DNA from: JAJDAT01 sp964570665
GTDB lineage: Bacteria; Nitrospinota; Nitrospinia; Nitrospinales; JAJDAT01
Assembly (NCBI GenBank): GCA_964570665.1
Contig: CAZMZH010000008.1
Location: 124,001-188,000 of the forward strand
Direction of reading: 5' to 3'
Length of the DNA stretch: 64,000 nt
The notes below the pieces were generated by a model, which did not search any database, had not been told where the DNA came from, and saw only the letters and a list, made by a program, of their open reading frames with translations. Positions 53,945 to 61,613 of the stretch are shown here, piece after piece (the stretch's first letter is position 1; each line of letters opens with the position of its first letter). Made by a program: the position numbers and the translations under genes.

Positions 53945-54532
53945 ATGATAATTGGACGACCTAAAGAATTTGAATTTGACGAAGCTTTGGACGCGGCTTT
54001 GGAAGTTTTCTGGAGCAAAGGTTACGAGTCTACGTCTTTACAAGATTTAATTGTAGCTATGGATTTGTCGAAGAGTAGCTTTTACCAAACCTTTGAAAGT
54101 AAACATAAACTGCTTCAAAGTTGTATCAAACGTTATCAGGATATTCTTATGGAAGAACTGGGAGACGCTCTTAAAAAAGCGAAATCAGGCCGATCTTTTA
54201 TTGAAGGCGCTTTCGACGCTTTGGCGGAAAAAGCAAAAATTTCTTGCGAGCGCAAAGGGTGCCTCATCATGAATTGCGCTAATGAATTTGCTCAAAAAGA
54301 TCCGGTAGTGGCGGATTTGATTAGAAAGGCTACAAAAAAGACAACCGATATCTTTTTTGAGGCAGTTAAGCGAGCGCAAGAAGAAGGCGAAGTGCCTAAA
54401 GATAAAAAACCTTTGCCCATTGCTCGATACTTAGTGAGTAATATTTGCGGTTTGCAAACGATGATCAAAACAGGAGCCAATCCGACAATGATAAAAGAAA
54501 TAAGCGGAGTTGCTTTGCAAGTTTTAGATTAA
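53945..54532 (+). CDS. TetR-family transcriptional repressor
   Basis: A 195-aa regulator. The N-terminal helix-turn-helix reads GRPKEFEFDEALDAALEVFW, SKGYESTSLQDLIVAMDLSK, then SSFYQTFESKHKLL, typical of TetR. The ligand-binding domain includes CERKGCLIMNCANEFAQKDP, as in AcuR/YezE-like members that respond to small electrophiles or metabolites. Matching operators lie in its own promoter (53917-53932) and in the gap after its stop (54550-54567), ahead of the tautomerase and SDR genes. Confidence 0.93.
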   Translation: MIIGRPKEFEFDEALDAALEVFWSKGYESTSLQDLIVAMDLSKSSFYQTFESKHKLLQSCIKRYQDILMEELGDALKKAKSGRSFIEGAFDALAEKAKISCERKGCLIMNCANEFAQKDPVVADLIRKATKKTTDIFFEAVKRAQEEGEVPKDKKPLPIARYLVSNICGLQTMIKTGANPTMIKEISGVALQVLD

Positions 54533-54549
54533 AAATTTTTTGTCCAATT

Positions 54550-54567
54550 TTGGACCGATTGGTTCAA
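54550..54567 (+). promoter_or_regulatory. Second TetR operator, ahead of the tautomerase-SDR pair
   Basis: TTGGACCGATTGGTTCAA matches the first operator at nearly every position (consensus TTGGACCGATYGGTTC). It begins with a -35-like TTGGAC, and a TATAAC lies at 54575-54580, so it probably overlaps a promoter. It lies 17 bases after the tetR stop. Confidence 0.7.
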
Positions 54568-54600
54568 AAATATTTATAACATTTATTGAGGGAAATAAAG

Positions 54601-54822
54601 ATGCCATTAGCTCAAATTAAAGGAATCAGCGGAATTTTATCTTTAGAACAAAAACAGGAATTGATTAAAAAAGTTTCCGAAGCAATTATTTCCGTAGAAG
54701 GCGAGGGCGTTCGTCCGGTTACTTGGGTTATCGTTGAGGATGTGCCCACGGGACAATGGGGCGTTGGCGGCGACCCCGTCACGACTGAAGCTGTACAAGA
54801 AATGATTGGAGCTAAAAAATAA
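54601..54822 (+). CDS. 4-oxalocrotonate tautomerase family protein
   Basis: A 73-aa protein. I choose the start at MPLAQIKGISG so that the catalytic Pro becomes residue 1 after Met removal, as in the family; an earlier ATG five codons upstream would bury it. The core reads SLEQKQELIKKVSEAIISVE, then VTWVIVEDVPTGQWGVGG. Members carry out keto-enol tautomerisation or dehalogenation-like reactions on small molecules. It is co-regulated with the SDR, 30 bases downstream. Confidence 0.88.
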   Translation: MPLAQIKGISGILSLEQKQELIKKVSEAIISVEGEGVRPVTWVIVEDVPTGQWGVGGDPVTTEAVQEMIGAKK

Positions 54823-54852
54823 TTAAAACTTATATTGAGTGGAGAAAATAAA

Positions 54853-55611
54853 ATGAATATTGAAAATGCAGTAGGGCTGGTTACAGGAAGTAATCGTGGA
54901 ATTGGTAAAGCAATTGTGGAAGCTTTATTAAAGCGTGGCGTCAAAAAAGTGTATGCGGCTATGCGCAATACGGAGGCATTTAACAAAGATAATTCTAACG
55001 GTTTGGCAAAGCTGGGCGGAACTGTAGAACTTATTGATCTAGATATCGTAAAGAAAGATCAAATCCAAGCGGTTGTTCAAAAAACTGGCGATATAAATTT
55101 ACTTATAAATAATGCGGGAGTGGCCAATTATAGCGGTTTAATTTCCGAAAATAATTTGGACTCCGCTCGATATGAAATGGAAGTGAATTACTTTGGAACA
55201 CTTGAAATGATTCGCGCGTTTGCTCCCATTTTAAGAAAGAACGGCGGAGGCAGTATTGTTAATATTCTTTCTGTCGCTAGTTTAGTTAACTTTCCAGTAT
55301 TAGGCTCTTATTCAGCTTCTAAAGCGGCTCTTTTCTCATTAACTCAAGGAGTGCGCGCGGAACTAGCGGAGCAAGGGACAAACGTCATCGGCATATATCC
55401 AGGCCCAATAGACACTGATATGGCAAAAGGAATTGACATGGAAAAAAGTTCGCCAGAAGAAACAGCCGAAGGAACTCTAGACGCTATTGAAAAGGAAGAA
55501 GAAGATGTTTTCATAGATCAAATGGCTGTTCAGTTTTATAGAGACTTTAGAGACGACCCTAAAGTTCTTGAAAAACAATGTGGAGAAATGCTTCCGCAGT
55601 CAGTGAATTAA
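54853..55611 (+). CDS. Short-chain dehydrogenase/reductase
   Basis: A classical SDR of 252 aa. I choose the ATG at 54853, preceded by GGAGAAAATAAA; a TTG at 54835 would add six residues. The nucleotide motif is GLVTGSNRGIGKAIVEALLK, NNAGV is in LLINNAGVANYSG, the catalytic Ser is in VNILSVASLVNFP, and the Tyr-x-x-x-Lys is YSASKAAL. IYPGPIDTDMAKG follows. It is probably NAD(P)-dependent and acts with the tautomerase under TetR control. The substrate is unknown. Confidence 0.92.
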   Translation: MNIENAVGLVTGSNRGIGKAIVEALLKRGVKKVYAAMRNTEAFNKDNSNGLAKLGGTVELIDLDIVKKDQIQAVVQKTGDINLLINNAGVANYSGLISENNLDSARYEMEVNYFGTLEMIRAFAPILRKNGGGSIVNILSVASLVNFPVLGSYSASKAALFSLTQGVRAELAEQGTNVIGIYPGPIDTDMAKGIDMEKSSPEETAEGTLDAIEKEEEDVFIDQMAVQFYRDFRDDPKVLEKQCGEMLPQSVN

Positions 55612-55630
55612 AAAAATGTCCAGATGCTGA

Positions 55631-55678
55631 AAAACTAGGATTTTTCATATAAGCTAATATGTAATCCTAGTTTTTTTT
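55631..55678. terminator. Terminator between the SDR and NUDIX genes
   Basis: AAAACTAGGATT (55631-55642) pairs with AATCCTAGTTTT (55663-55674) in a 12-bp stem, followed by further T residues. The A tract on the left makes it a possible bidirectional terminator for the two convergent genes. Confidence 0.85.
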
Positions 55679-55703
55679 CAGTAATTGAAGGGGGATGGAA
55701 GAA

Positions 55704-56327
55704 CTAAATTACTAAATGTTTCTCGCCCATTAAAAAGCGTTTTGCCAAAATAAAGATTTTGAAATAATAAGGGTCGACACGTGGTAAAAAATTGTTTTTA
55801 AAAAGCGATATAACTTTTTCTTCTTTCGTCGTTGCTTCAATGAAAAACGCTTCAATAGAGGATGTTTCCTCCGACCAAAGTCTCAATCCCTCGTCGATGG
55901 AAATAGTGGTCAGGCCTTCGCTGTTTTCTGGGTTAAGAGAATAATCCGTTAATTGATAATCGCTCGCCATAAAAAATACGTGACAAAATTGGCGGACGGT
56001 TAATTCTGGAGTTGGAATAATATTATGACGGACCCCTAGAGAAATTAAATCGTCATAAGCAATATCAACTCCAAGCTCATTAGACATTTCTTTAGTCCCC
56101 TGAGATAACTCCTCTCCAGTTGAATAGTGCCCGGCTGTGGTTATATCCAACATTTCTGGAAAATTTTTTTTTCTTTTCGACCTTTTTTGAAAAATGACTG
56201 AAGCCGATTTGGGATTTATAATCCATAAATGTGAAACTTTTACCCAACGACCTTCTTTTTGCGCTTGATCTCGTGGAATAGCTCCTGCGAGGGAATAATC
56301 GTCGTTATAAACATCTACGATTTCCAT
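55704..56327 (-). CDS. NUDIX hydrolase
   Basis: A 207-aa protein of the Idi/YfcD-like NUDIX group. After VDVYNDDYSLAGAIPRDQAQ comes WIINPKSASVIFQKRS, and then the NUDIX box as GHYSTGEELSQGTKEMSNEL (~80-99). The usual Arg of R-E-x-x-E-E is Lys in this box. It probably hydrolyses a nucleoside-diphosphate-linked or isoprenoid-type substrate. The N-terminal VDVYND...R is typical of the members that act on alcohol diphosphates. The C-terminal ~70 residues are variable. Confidence 0.88.
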   Translation of the reverse strand: MEIVDVYNDDYSLAGAIPRDQAQKEGRWVKVSHLWIINPKSASVIFQKRSKRKKNFPEMLDITTAGHYSTGEELSQGTKEMSNELGVDIAYDDLISLGVRHNIIPTPELTVRQFCHVFFMASDYQLTDYSLNPENSEGLTTISIDEGLRLWSEETSSIEAFFIEATTKEEKVISLFKNNFLPRVDPYYFKIFILAKRFLMGEKHLVI

Positions 56328-56359
56328 GTTGTCCTTAAAAAAATGTAACGATTAAAAGG

Positions 56360-56461
56360 TTAAAGAAGCTTCAATAAAGAATCCACGAAATATTGATTAT
56401 TGTCAAAAAAATGAATAATAATTTTAAAACTAGCATTTTTGTTAGGAACCTTAAGGATACG
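56360..56461 (-). pseudogene. Degenerate C-terminal fragment of an egtD-like gene
   Basis: This minus-strand frame ends in HFFDNNQYFVDSLLKLL and a stop. It aligns without gaps to the end of the intact EgtD-like protein encoded at 57103-58098 (HFFDDNKYFVDSLWKPI). I count 16 identical residues of the last 33, and 14 of the last 22. There is no room or open frame upstream for the rest of the gene. It lies between the NUDIX and csp genes, in the same orientation as the intact copy. A duplication followed by decay is the simplest reading. Confidence 0.7.
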
Positions 56462-56760
56462 ATTTAGATTAGAGCTCCAGATGTGTCTTTGCGCAATAAA
56501 TTAAGCGGCAGAAGAATCCTTGAAGTTTTTGATTAATTTGAACTTTTTTAAGATAAATTACTAGTCTAAAAACTAATTTTACTTTTTATGAATATTATTT
56601 CCAAACAGCGCTATAATTAACTCGTAGTTTTTAAAAATGGTCTGTAAATATTATTTGTGTAGAAATTTTTTTGAAGAATTATTAAAAGCTGTTTGGTAGG
56701 ACCACCCGCCCTTCTTTATTTTTTCCTCCTAAAAGATATCTCGCTAGAAAAATTTTAAGA

Positions 56761-56800
56761 CCCAATTAAATTGGGGATAAATATCTACATTTCTCCCCAA
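56761..56800 (+). promoter_or_regulatory. Possible two-state leader hairpin of the cold-shock gene
   Basis: The segment TTGGGGA (56771-56777) can pair with CCCAA just upstream (56761-56765) or with TCCCCAA downstream (56794-56800). The two pairings are mutually exclusive. The ribosome site AGGAG and the ATG follow within 25 bases. Leader refolding is a known control of csp genes, but thermodynamics were not computed. Confidence 0.35.
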
Positions 56801-56820
56801 AATGAATTAGGAGAATCAAA

Positions 56821-57021
56821 ATGGCTACTGGAACAGTAAAATGGTTTAACGATAGTAAAGGTTTTGGGTTTATCGAATCTAGCGAAGGCGAAGATTGTTT
56901 TGTCCATTTTTCAAGCATTGGCGGGGACGGCTTTAAGACCCTAAAAGAAGGTCAAGCTGTAGAATTTGAAAGAACTATGGGACAAAAAGGTCCTCAGGCT
57001 TCTAACGTAACGGTTGTCTAA
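56821..57021 (+). CDS. Cold-shock protein (CspA family)
   Basis: A 66-aa single cold-shock domain: MATGTVKWFNDSKGFGFIES, then EDCFVHFSSIGGDGFKTLKE, and GQAVEFERTMGQKGPQASNV. RNP1 (KGFGFI) and RNP2 (CFVHFS) nucleic-acid motifs are complete, and the length is standard. A strong AGGAG ribosome site precedes it. The ~490-bp region upstream contains only the egtD remnant and the leader described above. Confidence 0.97.
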   Translation: MATGTVKWFNDSKGFGFIESSEGEDCFVHFSSIGGDGFKTLKEGQAVEFERTMGQKGPQASNVTVV

Positions 57022-57031
57022 AAAAATATAT

Positions 57032-57065
57032 TAAAACGGCGGGATTTTCCCGTCGTTTTTTTTAT
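57032..57065 (+). terminator. Intrinsic terminator of the cold-shock gene
   Basis: AAAACGGCGGGA and TCCCGTCGTTTT form a stem with a TTT(T) loop, followed by more T residues, starting 11 bases after the stop codon. Confidence 0.9.
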
Positions 57066-57102
57066 TCCCTCCTCTTTAAACTGTCGGTTATTTTCCGAAA
57101 TT

Positions 57103-58098
57103 TTATATAGGTTTCCATAAGGAATCGACGAAATATTTATTGTCGTCGAAAAAATGATTAACGATTTGGAAACCAGAATCCTTCGCTAATTTTTCAATTA
57201 TTGGCTTTGTATACTTGTACGAGTGCTCGGTTTGTATTCCTTCCCATAAATCGAAGTGGAATTCTTTTTCTACGGAGTTTAAGCTGACAGTTTGTTCCTC
57301 GACGCTATAAACATAACTTTCCACTGCACGGGTTTTAGCGTTATACGTTCCAGATTGGATAAACTTTTTAGTATTGAAATTTCCTCCAAGCTCTTCATTA
57401 ATACGGTCCAATAAGTGAAGGTTGAAATTTTGAAAAACTCCTTTTGGATCGTTATAAGCGGCATGTAGTAATTTGGGATCTTTCATGAGGTCGAATCCGA
57501 TTAATACAAGGTCGTTTTCATTTAAGGATTCTCTCAGATGTTTCAAAAAATGTACTGCCGAATTAATATCGAAATTACCGACGCTTGAACCCAGAAATAA
57601 AACTAGATTGCGTTTGGAACTATTTGCGCTTAACCAATCGATCCCTTGAAAGTAGTCGGCAACTAAACCATGAAACCTTAACGAATCGTTTCCAAATCGG
57701 TTTTCCAATGATTTAGATAAGTTTTTTATAGCGCCTTCCGATACGTCGATAGGAATATAATCAATTTCTAATTTCCTTCTAATAAAATGTTCTAAAAGGA
57801 TAGTTGTTTTTCGACCGTCTCCCGCTCCTAATTCGATTAAATTTAATGGTTGATTGGAAATAATTTCGCCAATAGCCTCTTTATGTTTCTGAAATATATC
57901 CGTTTCACAATAAGTGGGATGATATCCTTCAAGATCGTTGATTTCTTGAAATAAGATACTGCCCTTATCGTCGTAAATAAGCCAGGATGGAAGCCGTTTT
58001 TGCTCCATGGATAAGCCTTTAACCACTTCTTCTGCGAATTGAGTTGCGGTTGATTTGTCCTCGTTTTTTAAACAAAGATTGGTGAGTTTAGTTAGCAT
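57103..58098 (-). CDS. egtD: EgtD-like amino-acid N-alpha-methyltransferase
   Basis: A 331-aa SAM-dependent methyltransferase of the DUF2260/EgtD family. In mycobacteria, EgtD trimethylates histidine to hercynine. Motifs are LPSWLIYDDKGSILFQEI, LEGYHPTYCETDIF, the SAM site NLIELGAGDGRKTTILLEHF, VLFLGSSVGNF, LVLIGFDLMKDPKLLHAAYN and LLDRINEELGGNF. The length is typical. No EgtB homologue is adjacent. Instead a haem-oxygenase-like diiron enzyme is divergently encoded, so the methylated amino acid may go to a different product. A vestigial copy of its C-terminus lies 640 bases downstream. Confidence 0.88.
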   Translation of the reverse strand: MLTKLTNLCLKNEDKSTATQFAEEVVKGLSMEQKRLPSWLIYDDKGSILFQEINDLEGYHPTYCETDIFQKHKEAIGEIISNQPLNLIELGAGDGRKTTILLEHFIRRKLEIDYIPIDVSEGAIKNLSKSLENRFGNDSLRFHGLVADYFQGIDWLSANSSKRNLVLFLGSSVGNFDINSAVHFLKHLRESLNENDLVLIGFDLMKDPKLLHAAYNDPKGVFQNFNLHLLDRINEELGGNFNTKKFIQSGTYNAKTRAVESYVYSVEEQTVSLNSVEKEFHFDLWEGIQTEHSYKYTKPIIEKLAKDSGFQIVNHFFDDNKYFVDSLWKPI

Positions 58099-58252
58099 TG
58101 GAATTCCGAATTTTGAAATTTTTGCTCATTCATGTTACAGTAACGGACACACTTCAGTTCCAAGACCGCAATCACGGGTATTTCACGCCCTATCGAAGAG
58201 TCGTGGACTTATTATTTGATTTTTTATTTACCTTAAAGCGCTGTAGTCCATC

Positions 58253-59350
58253 ATGCAAAAGAAAAATATTTACGACCCCAATTTTTTATCCAACCTGGAA
58301 ATGAGTCATGATCTGGCGGAATATGATCTTGACGAGGTTGAACGACAGTTTGTTCAATTGTTAAGTTTGGAAAACCTCGACAAAAAGATAAGGGATAATC
58401 CCTCTCTAACTGAGGCTTTGGAAATAGCTATAGAGGAAGCCGTAGCGGATGCTTATGAAAACGATGGCGAGGCGGATCATTGCCACCTTTTTTTACAAAG
58501 AATTCTTTATCGCATTAACCGGATGAAACTATTTTGGTACGACAGCTTATCTAATTACGATAACGAATGTTCGCCATATTTAGCCGGTATCCGGAATAGG
58601 ATTGAGTTTGCTTGGCAGGAATGGGAGAGAGAACAGTTAGGCCTAAATAGTTTGAAAGAGGAAAATATAGAAAATGGACTCAGAAAACGAGCGGACGCGG
58701 ATCTAGAACCAGAAGCGACTGAAACCGATTGTTATTTTAGGAACGAAATGACCCAAAAAGGTTATCGTTGTTTATTGGCAATTTCTTCTTTAGACGGTTT
58801 GGTTGAAGCTAGTCAACTGTCTCGCATGATAGGCGGCGTTAGCAACGAAGTACAATCAATGTTGACTCGATTGTTGATTGAGGAATATGGAGCTGGTCGG
58901 TTGCCACGGAAACATTCTTCTTATTTTGCGGAAATGTTGATGGAACTTGGAATGGAAACGGAACCTGAGGCTTATTTTGACTTAGTTCCATGGCAGGTTT
59001 TGGCTAATATCAATCACAGTTTTTTTCTTTGCGACCGCAACCGACATTTTTTGCGTTATATAGGGGGCCTGTTATACACGGAGATTTCGGTTCCCTATGC
59101 ATTTAATAATTACAAAGTTTGCGCCGACCGCTTGAGTTTATCGGAAAAGGCCCAAGGATATTGGGATTTACATATAAAAGTAGATAAGATGCATGGGCAA
59201 TGGATGTTAAATGACGTTGCAATCCCATTGATTGACGATTATAAGAAATTTGCTTGGGAAATGTTATTAGGATACGACCAACAAAAATTTATCAGCGCTA
59301 GGGCAGGGAAAGCTGTCGCTCGCGAAGCGCTGGAGGCCGATCAAGAATAA
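58253..59350 (+). CDS. Haem-oxygenase-like iron-containing redox enzyme (HDO family)
   Basis: A 365-aa protein. The C-terminal ~200 residues match the iron-containing redox enzyme / haem-oxygenase-like diiron oxidase family. A Glu/His pair is seen in LIEEYGAGRLPRKHSSYFAE, a Glu in LYTEISVPYAF, and the His-x3-Asp-x3-His set in WDLHIKVDKMHGQWML. These are the expected diiron ligands. The N-terminal ~160 residues are acidic and helical. Members oxidise amino acids, fatty acids or other small substrates using oxygen. It is divergent from egtD, 154 bases apart, so a joint pathway is plausible. An ATG at 58301 is an alternative start. Confidence 0.8.
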   Translation: MQKKNIYDPNFLSNLEMSHDLAEYDLDEVERQFVQLLSLENLDKKIRDNPSLTEALEIAIEEAVADAYENDGEADHCHLFLQRILYRINRMKLFWYDSLSNYDNECSPYLAGIRNRIEFAWQEWEREQLGLNSLKEENIENGLRKRADADLEPEATETDCYFRNEMTQKGYRCLLAISSLDGLVEASQLSRMIGGVSNEVQSMLTRLLIEEYGAGRLPRKHSSYFAEMLMELGMETEPEAYFDLVPWQVLANINHSFFLCDRNRHFLRYIGGLLYTEISVPYAFNNYKVCADRLSLSEKAQGYWDLHIKVDKMHGQWMLNDVAIPLIDDYKKFAWEMLLGYDQQKFISARAGKAVAREALEADQE

Positions 59351-59374
59351 CAGTCTTTTTAAGTTTAAAGTTGG

Positions 59375-60715
59375 TTAAAGAGGATGGGCGTTTTTTGATG
59401 TGTAGTCGTTAATCGCCTTAGCAATCTCTTCCGCCAGTATATCGTTTCCAAATTGATTATAGTGACAACAAAAATCTTTGTAGATAGTTTGAGTTTCATT
59501 TTTAAATATATCGGTCAAATCAATAAACGCAACTCCAGAATTTTTTAAACTCTCTCCAGCTTTCCTTAAAAGAGGATATCCCGTTTGCACTGCTTCGGCA
59601 AAAGGTTGAGACGCTCCAGCCAATGCCGTCTTTTTTTCCTCCTCAGTAAAAACCTTTGAATTTCTGAGATACTGATTGGGTTGTAAAAAATGAAAATATT
59701 GCATCCCGTTGGACTTCGATATTTTTGCCATTTGGAAAGAAGATTGTTCCCAAACTTTCGCAGAATCTTCAAATAATTTTTCCGGGGAATTAAAAATATA
59801 CTTTGGACCCGTTTGTTGGGGAGATTTCAACCGAAGTTTCAAAAAATCTTTGACCTGATTATGAATTTTTGTGAGTTCGTTTTGTTTTTGTTTATTGAGA
59901 GATTGCCAAATAGTTAGAAAAAACGCGCTATGTTTCAATGGCCCCCAAGAGAAATATTTTCTCCAACGTTCTCTATCTTCCTTTATCAGTACTCCTTTCC
60001 CGATTAGGCCAGCCACGTCAGTGTCAATGGCCTTAGCTGCGTAGAAATGCCAAAAGCGAGGGAAAAATGGGTAAACATTGACTGGAATATTTTCCAAATA
60101 AGGTAAGGCTATCTCGTTAAACCCATCTAGATTTATTACAATATCAAATTTTCCGCCAAGAACTAAAAATAGATTTAAAGCTAAAGATTGTTGCGGTTGC
60201 TTCATCCCCCCAAGGGCTAACGAAATTATTTTTAGTTTTTTGTTTTTAAAGCGCTCATTTTGTTGAAGTGCGCTAATCAGACGCTCTTTAGAATAAAGAA
60301 ACAAATGTGTGGCAACGGAACCCCCCATAAGGGCGATATGGATTTCGTTTTTTTCTTTCTTCTCCAAAGGCGAAAGGCCAAAAAAACCCTGTGAATTGAC
60401 GGGAACTTTTACGACTTTTTCATCAAAAATATGTTTAGATTTTTTATGGTTCCTCACATAACCTAGATAAGGATGTAGGACGTGATCTTTCATTAGAGTT
60501 GGAGGAGGTTCTTCTACTTCCGCTGTTTGGATGCTTATGTTCTCGGGTAGAAGAGTATTTTGAATTTCCTTTTTAGGAATGGGTTTGCCGTATTTTAAAT
60601 AGAAAAACGCGTGCGATCCTCCTTCAATGAGCCCTAATGTTATGGTCATAATGAAAGAACTAATTATGACTTTCATTCTTAGAGAATTTTTATTTGAGAT
60701 GTGAATCTTTGACAT
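59375..60715 (-). CDS. Membrane-anchored SGNH-hydrolase-like protein
   Basis: A 446-aa protein with one N-terminal helix (VIISSFIMTITLGLIEGGSH) and a periplasmic SGNH-like domain. Block I is HIALMGGSVATHLFLYS (Ser in GGS), the oxyanion region is SLALGGMKQPQ, a block III-like NLDGFNEIA follows, and the C-terminal block V is DFCCHYNQFGNDILAE with Asp-x-x-Cys-His. The overall plan is like the protein at 2574-4139, but without TPRs. Such proteins often acylate or deacylate surface glycans. It lies alone between the diiron enzyme and the OpuC-type transporter. Confidence 0.7.
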   Translation of the reverse strand: MSKIHISNKNSLRMKVIISSFIMTITLGLIEGGSHAFFYLKYGKPIPKKEIQNTLLPENISIQTAEVEEPPPTLMKDHVLHPYLGYVRNHKKSKHIFDEKVVKVPVNSQGFFGLSPLEKKEKNEIHIALMGGSVATHLFLYSKERLISALQQNERFKNKKLKIISLALGGMKQPQQSLALNLFLVLGGKFDIVINLDGFNEIALPYLENIPVNVYPFFPRFWHFYAAKAIDTDVAGLIGKGVLIKEDRERWRKYFSWGPLKHSAFFLTIWQSLNKQKQNELTKIHNQVKDFLKLRLKSPQQTGPKYIFNSPEKLFEDSAKVWEQSSFQMAKISKSNGMQYFHFLQPNQYLRNSKVFTEEEKKTALAGASQPFAEAVQTGYPLLRKAGESLKNSGVAFIDLTDIFKNETQTIYKDFCCHYNQFGNDILAEEIAKAINDYTSKNAHPL

Positions 60716-60860
60716 TAATTAAACCTTACTCCTATAACGCGAAACTTGTTAAGGATACCTCAAAATGAACAATCTTTTCTATTTTAGTTCTATAATTGAT
60801 TTAACTATTTTCACGATGAGGTTTTACTTTAAGAAAAATTTAATAGACATGTAAAAATCC

Positions 60861-61613
60861 ATGATTGTTTTTGACAAAATTTCAAAAACTTATGACGGTG
60901 TTTCAAACGCTTTGAATAAGTTTTCTCTCGAAGTTATTGAAGGAGAGATATTAGTTTTATTGGGATCTTCCGGTTCGGGAAAATCTACCGCTTTAAGAAT
61001 GATAAACCGTTTGGTTGAACCGACTACTGGGAAAATATCGTTCCATGGCGAAGATATCAAAAGTAAAGACCCCATCGCTCTGCGACGTTCGATAGGTTAT
61101 GTGATCCAAGGTTTTGGTTTATTCCCCCACATGACTGTCGAAGAGAATATTTCTATCGTCCCTCGTCTTTTAAATTGGCCGCTAGATAAAACCGCGAATA
61201 GATGCCAAGAATTATTAGAGCTGGTTCGCTTACCTCCAAATGCAAAAGAGAAATTCCCCGATCAACTTTCTGGTGGGCAACAGCAGCGTATTGGAGTGGC
61301 CAGGGCGTTAGCCGCAGACCCTTCTTACCTATTGATGGACGAACCTTTTGGCGCGTTAGACGCTATTACTAGAAGTTTATTACAAAATGAATTTTTAGAA
61401 CTGAAGAGGCAATTAAATAAAACAGTAGTTTTTGTAACTCACGATATTGTTGAGGCCTTGATTTTAGGCGATCGTATTGCGGTTCTTCATAATGGGAGCC
61501 TTGAACAAATCGGAACTAAAACCGAGCTATTTGAAAATCCGAAAACGGAATTTGTGGAATGTCTTTTTACTAAAACAGCCCAGCAGTTATCGGTTTTTAG
61601 GAACTATCTTTAA
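60861..61613 (+). CDS. ATP-binding subunit of an OpuC/OsmV-type osmoprotectant importer
   Basis: A 250-aa ABC ATPase. Walker A is LLGSSGSGKSTALRMINRL; the Q-loop region RRSIGYVIQGFGLFPHMTVE is characteristic of the glycine-betaine/choline group. Signature and Walker B are LSGGQQQRIGVARALAADP and LLMDEPFGALDAITR. There are no C-terminal CBS domains, unlike many OpuCA proteins. The stop overlaps the permease start (TAATG). Confidence 0.93.
   Translation: MIVFDKISKTYDGVSNALNKFSLEVIEGEILVLLGSSGSGKSTALRMINRLVEPTTGKISFHGEDIKSKDPIALRRSIGYVIQGFGLFPHMTVEENISIVPRLLNWPLDKTANRCQELLELVRLPPNAKEKFPDQLSGGQQQRIGVARALAADPSYLLMDEPFGALDAITRSLLQNEFLELKRQLNKTVVFVTHDIVEALILGDRIAVLHNGSLEQIGTKTELFENPKTEFVECLFTKTAQQLSVFRNYL

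Noticed and set aside
58098..58304. 68-codon + frame between egtD and the diiron enzyme
   Set aside because: No ribosome site, overlaps the better-supported diiron gene in another frame and has no family features.
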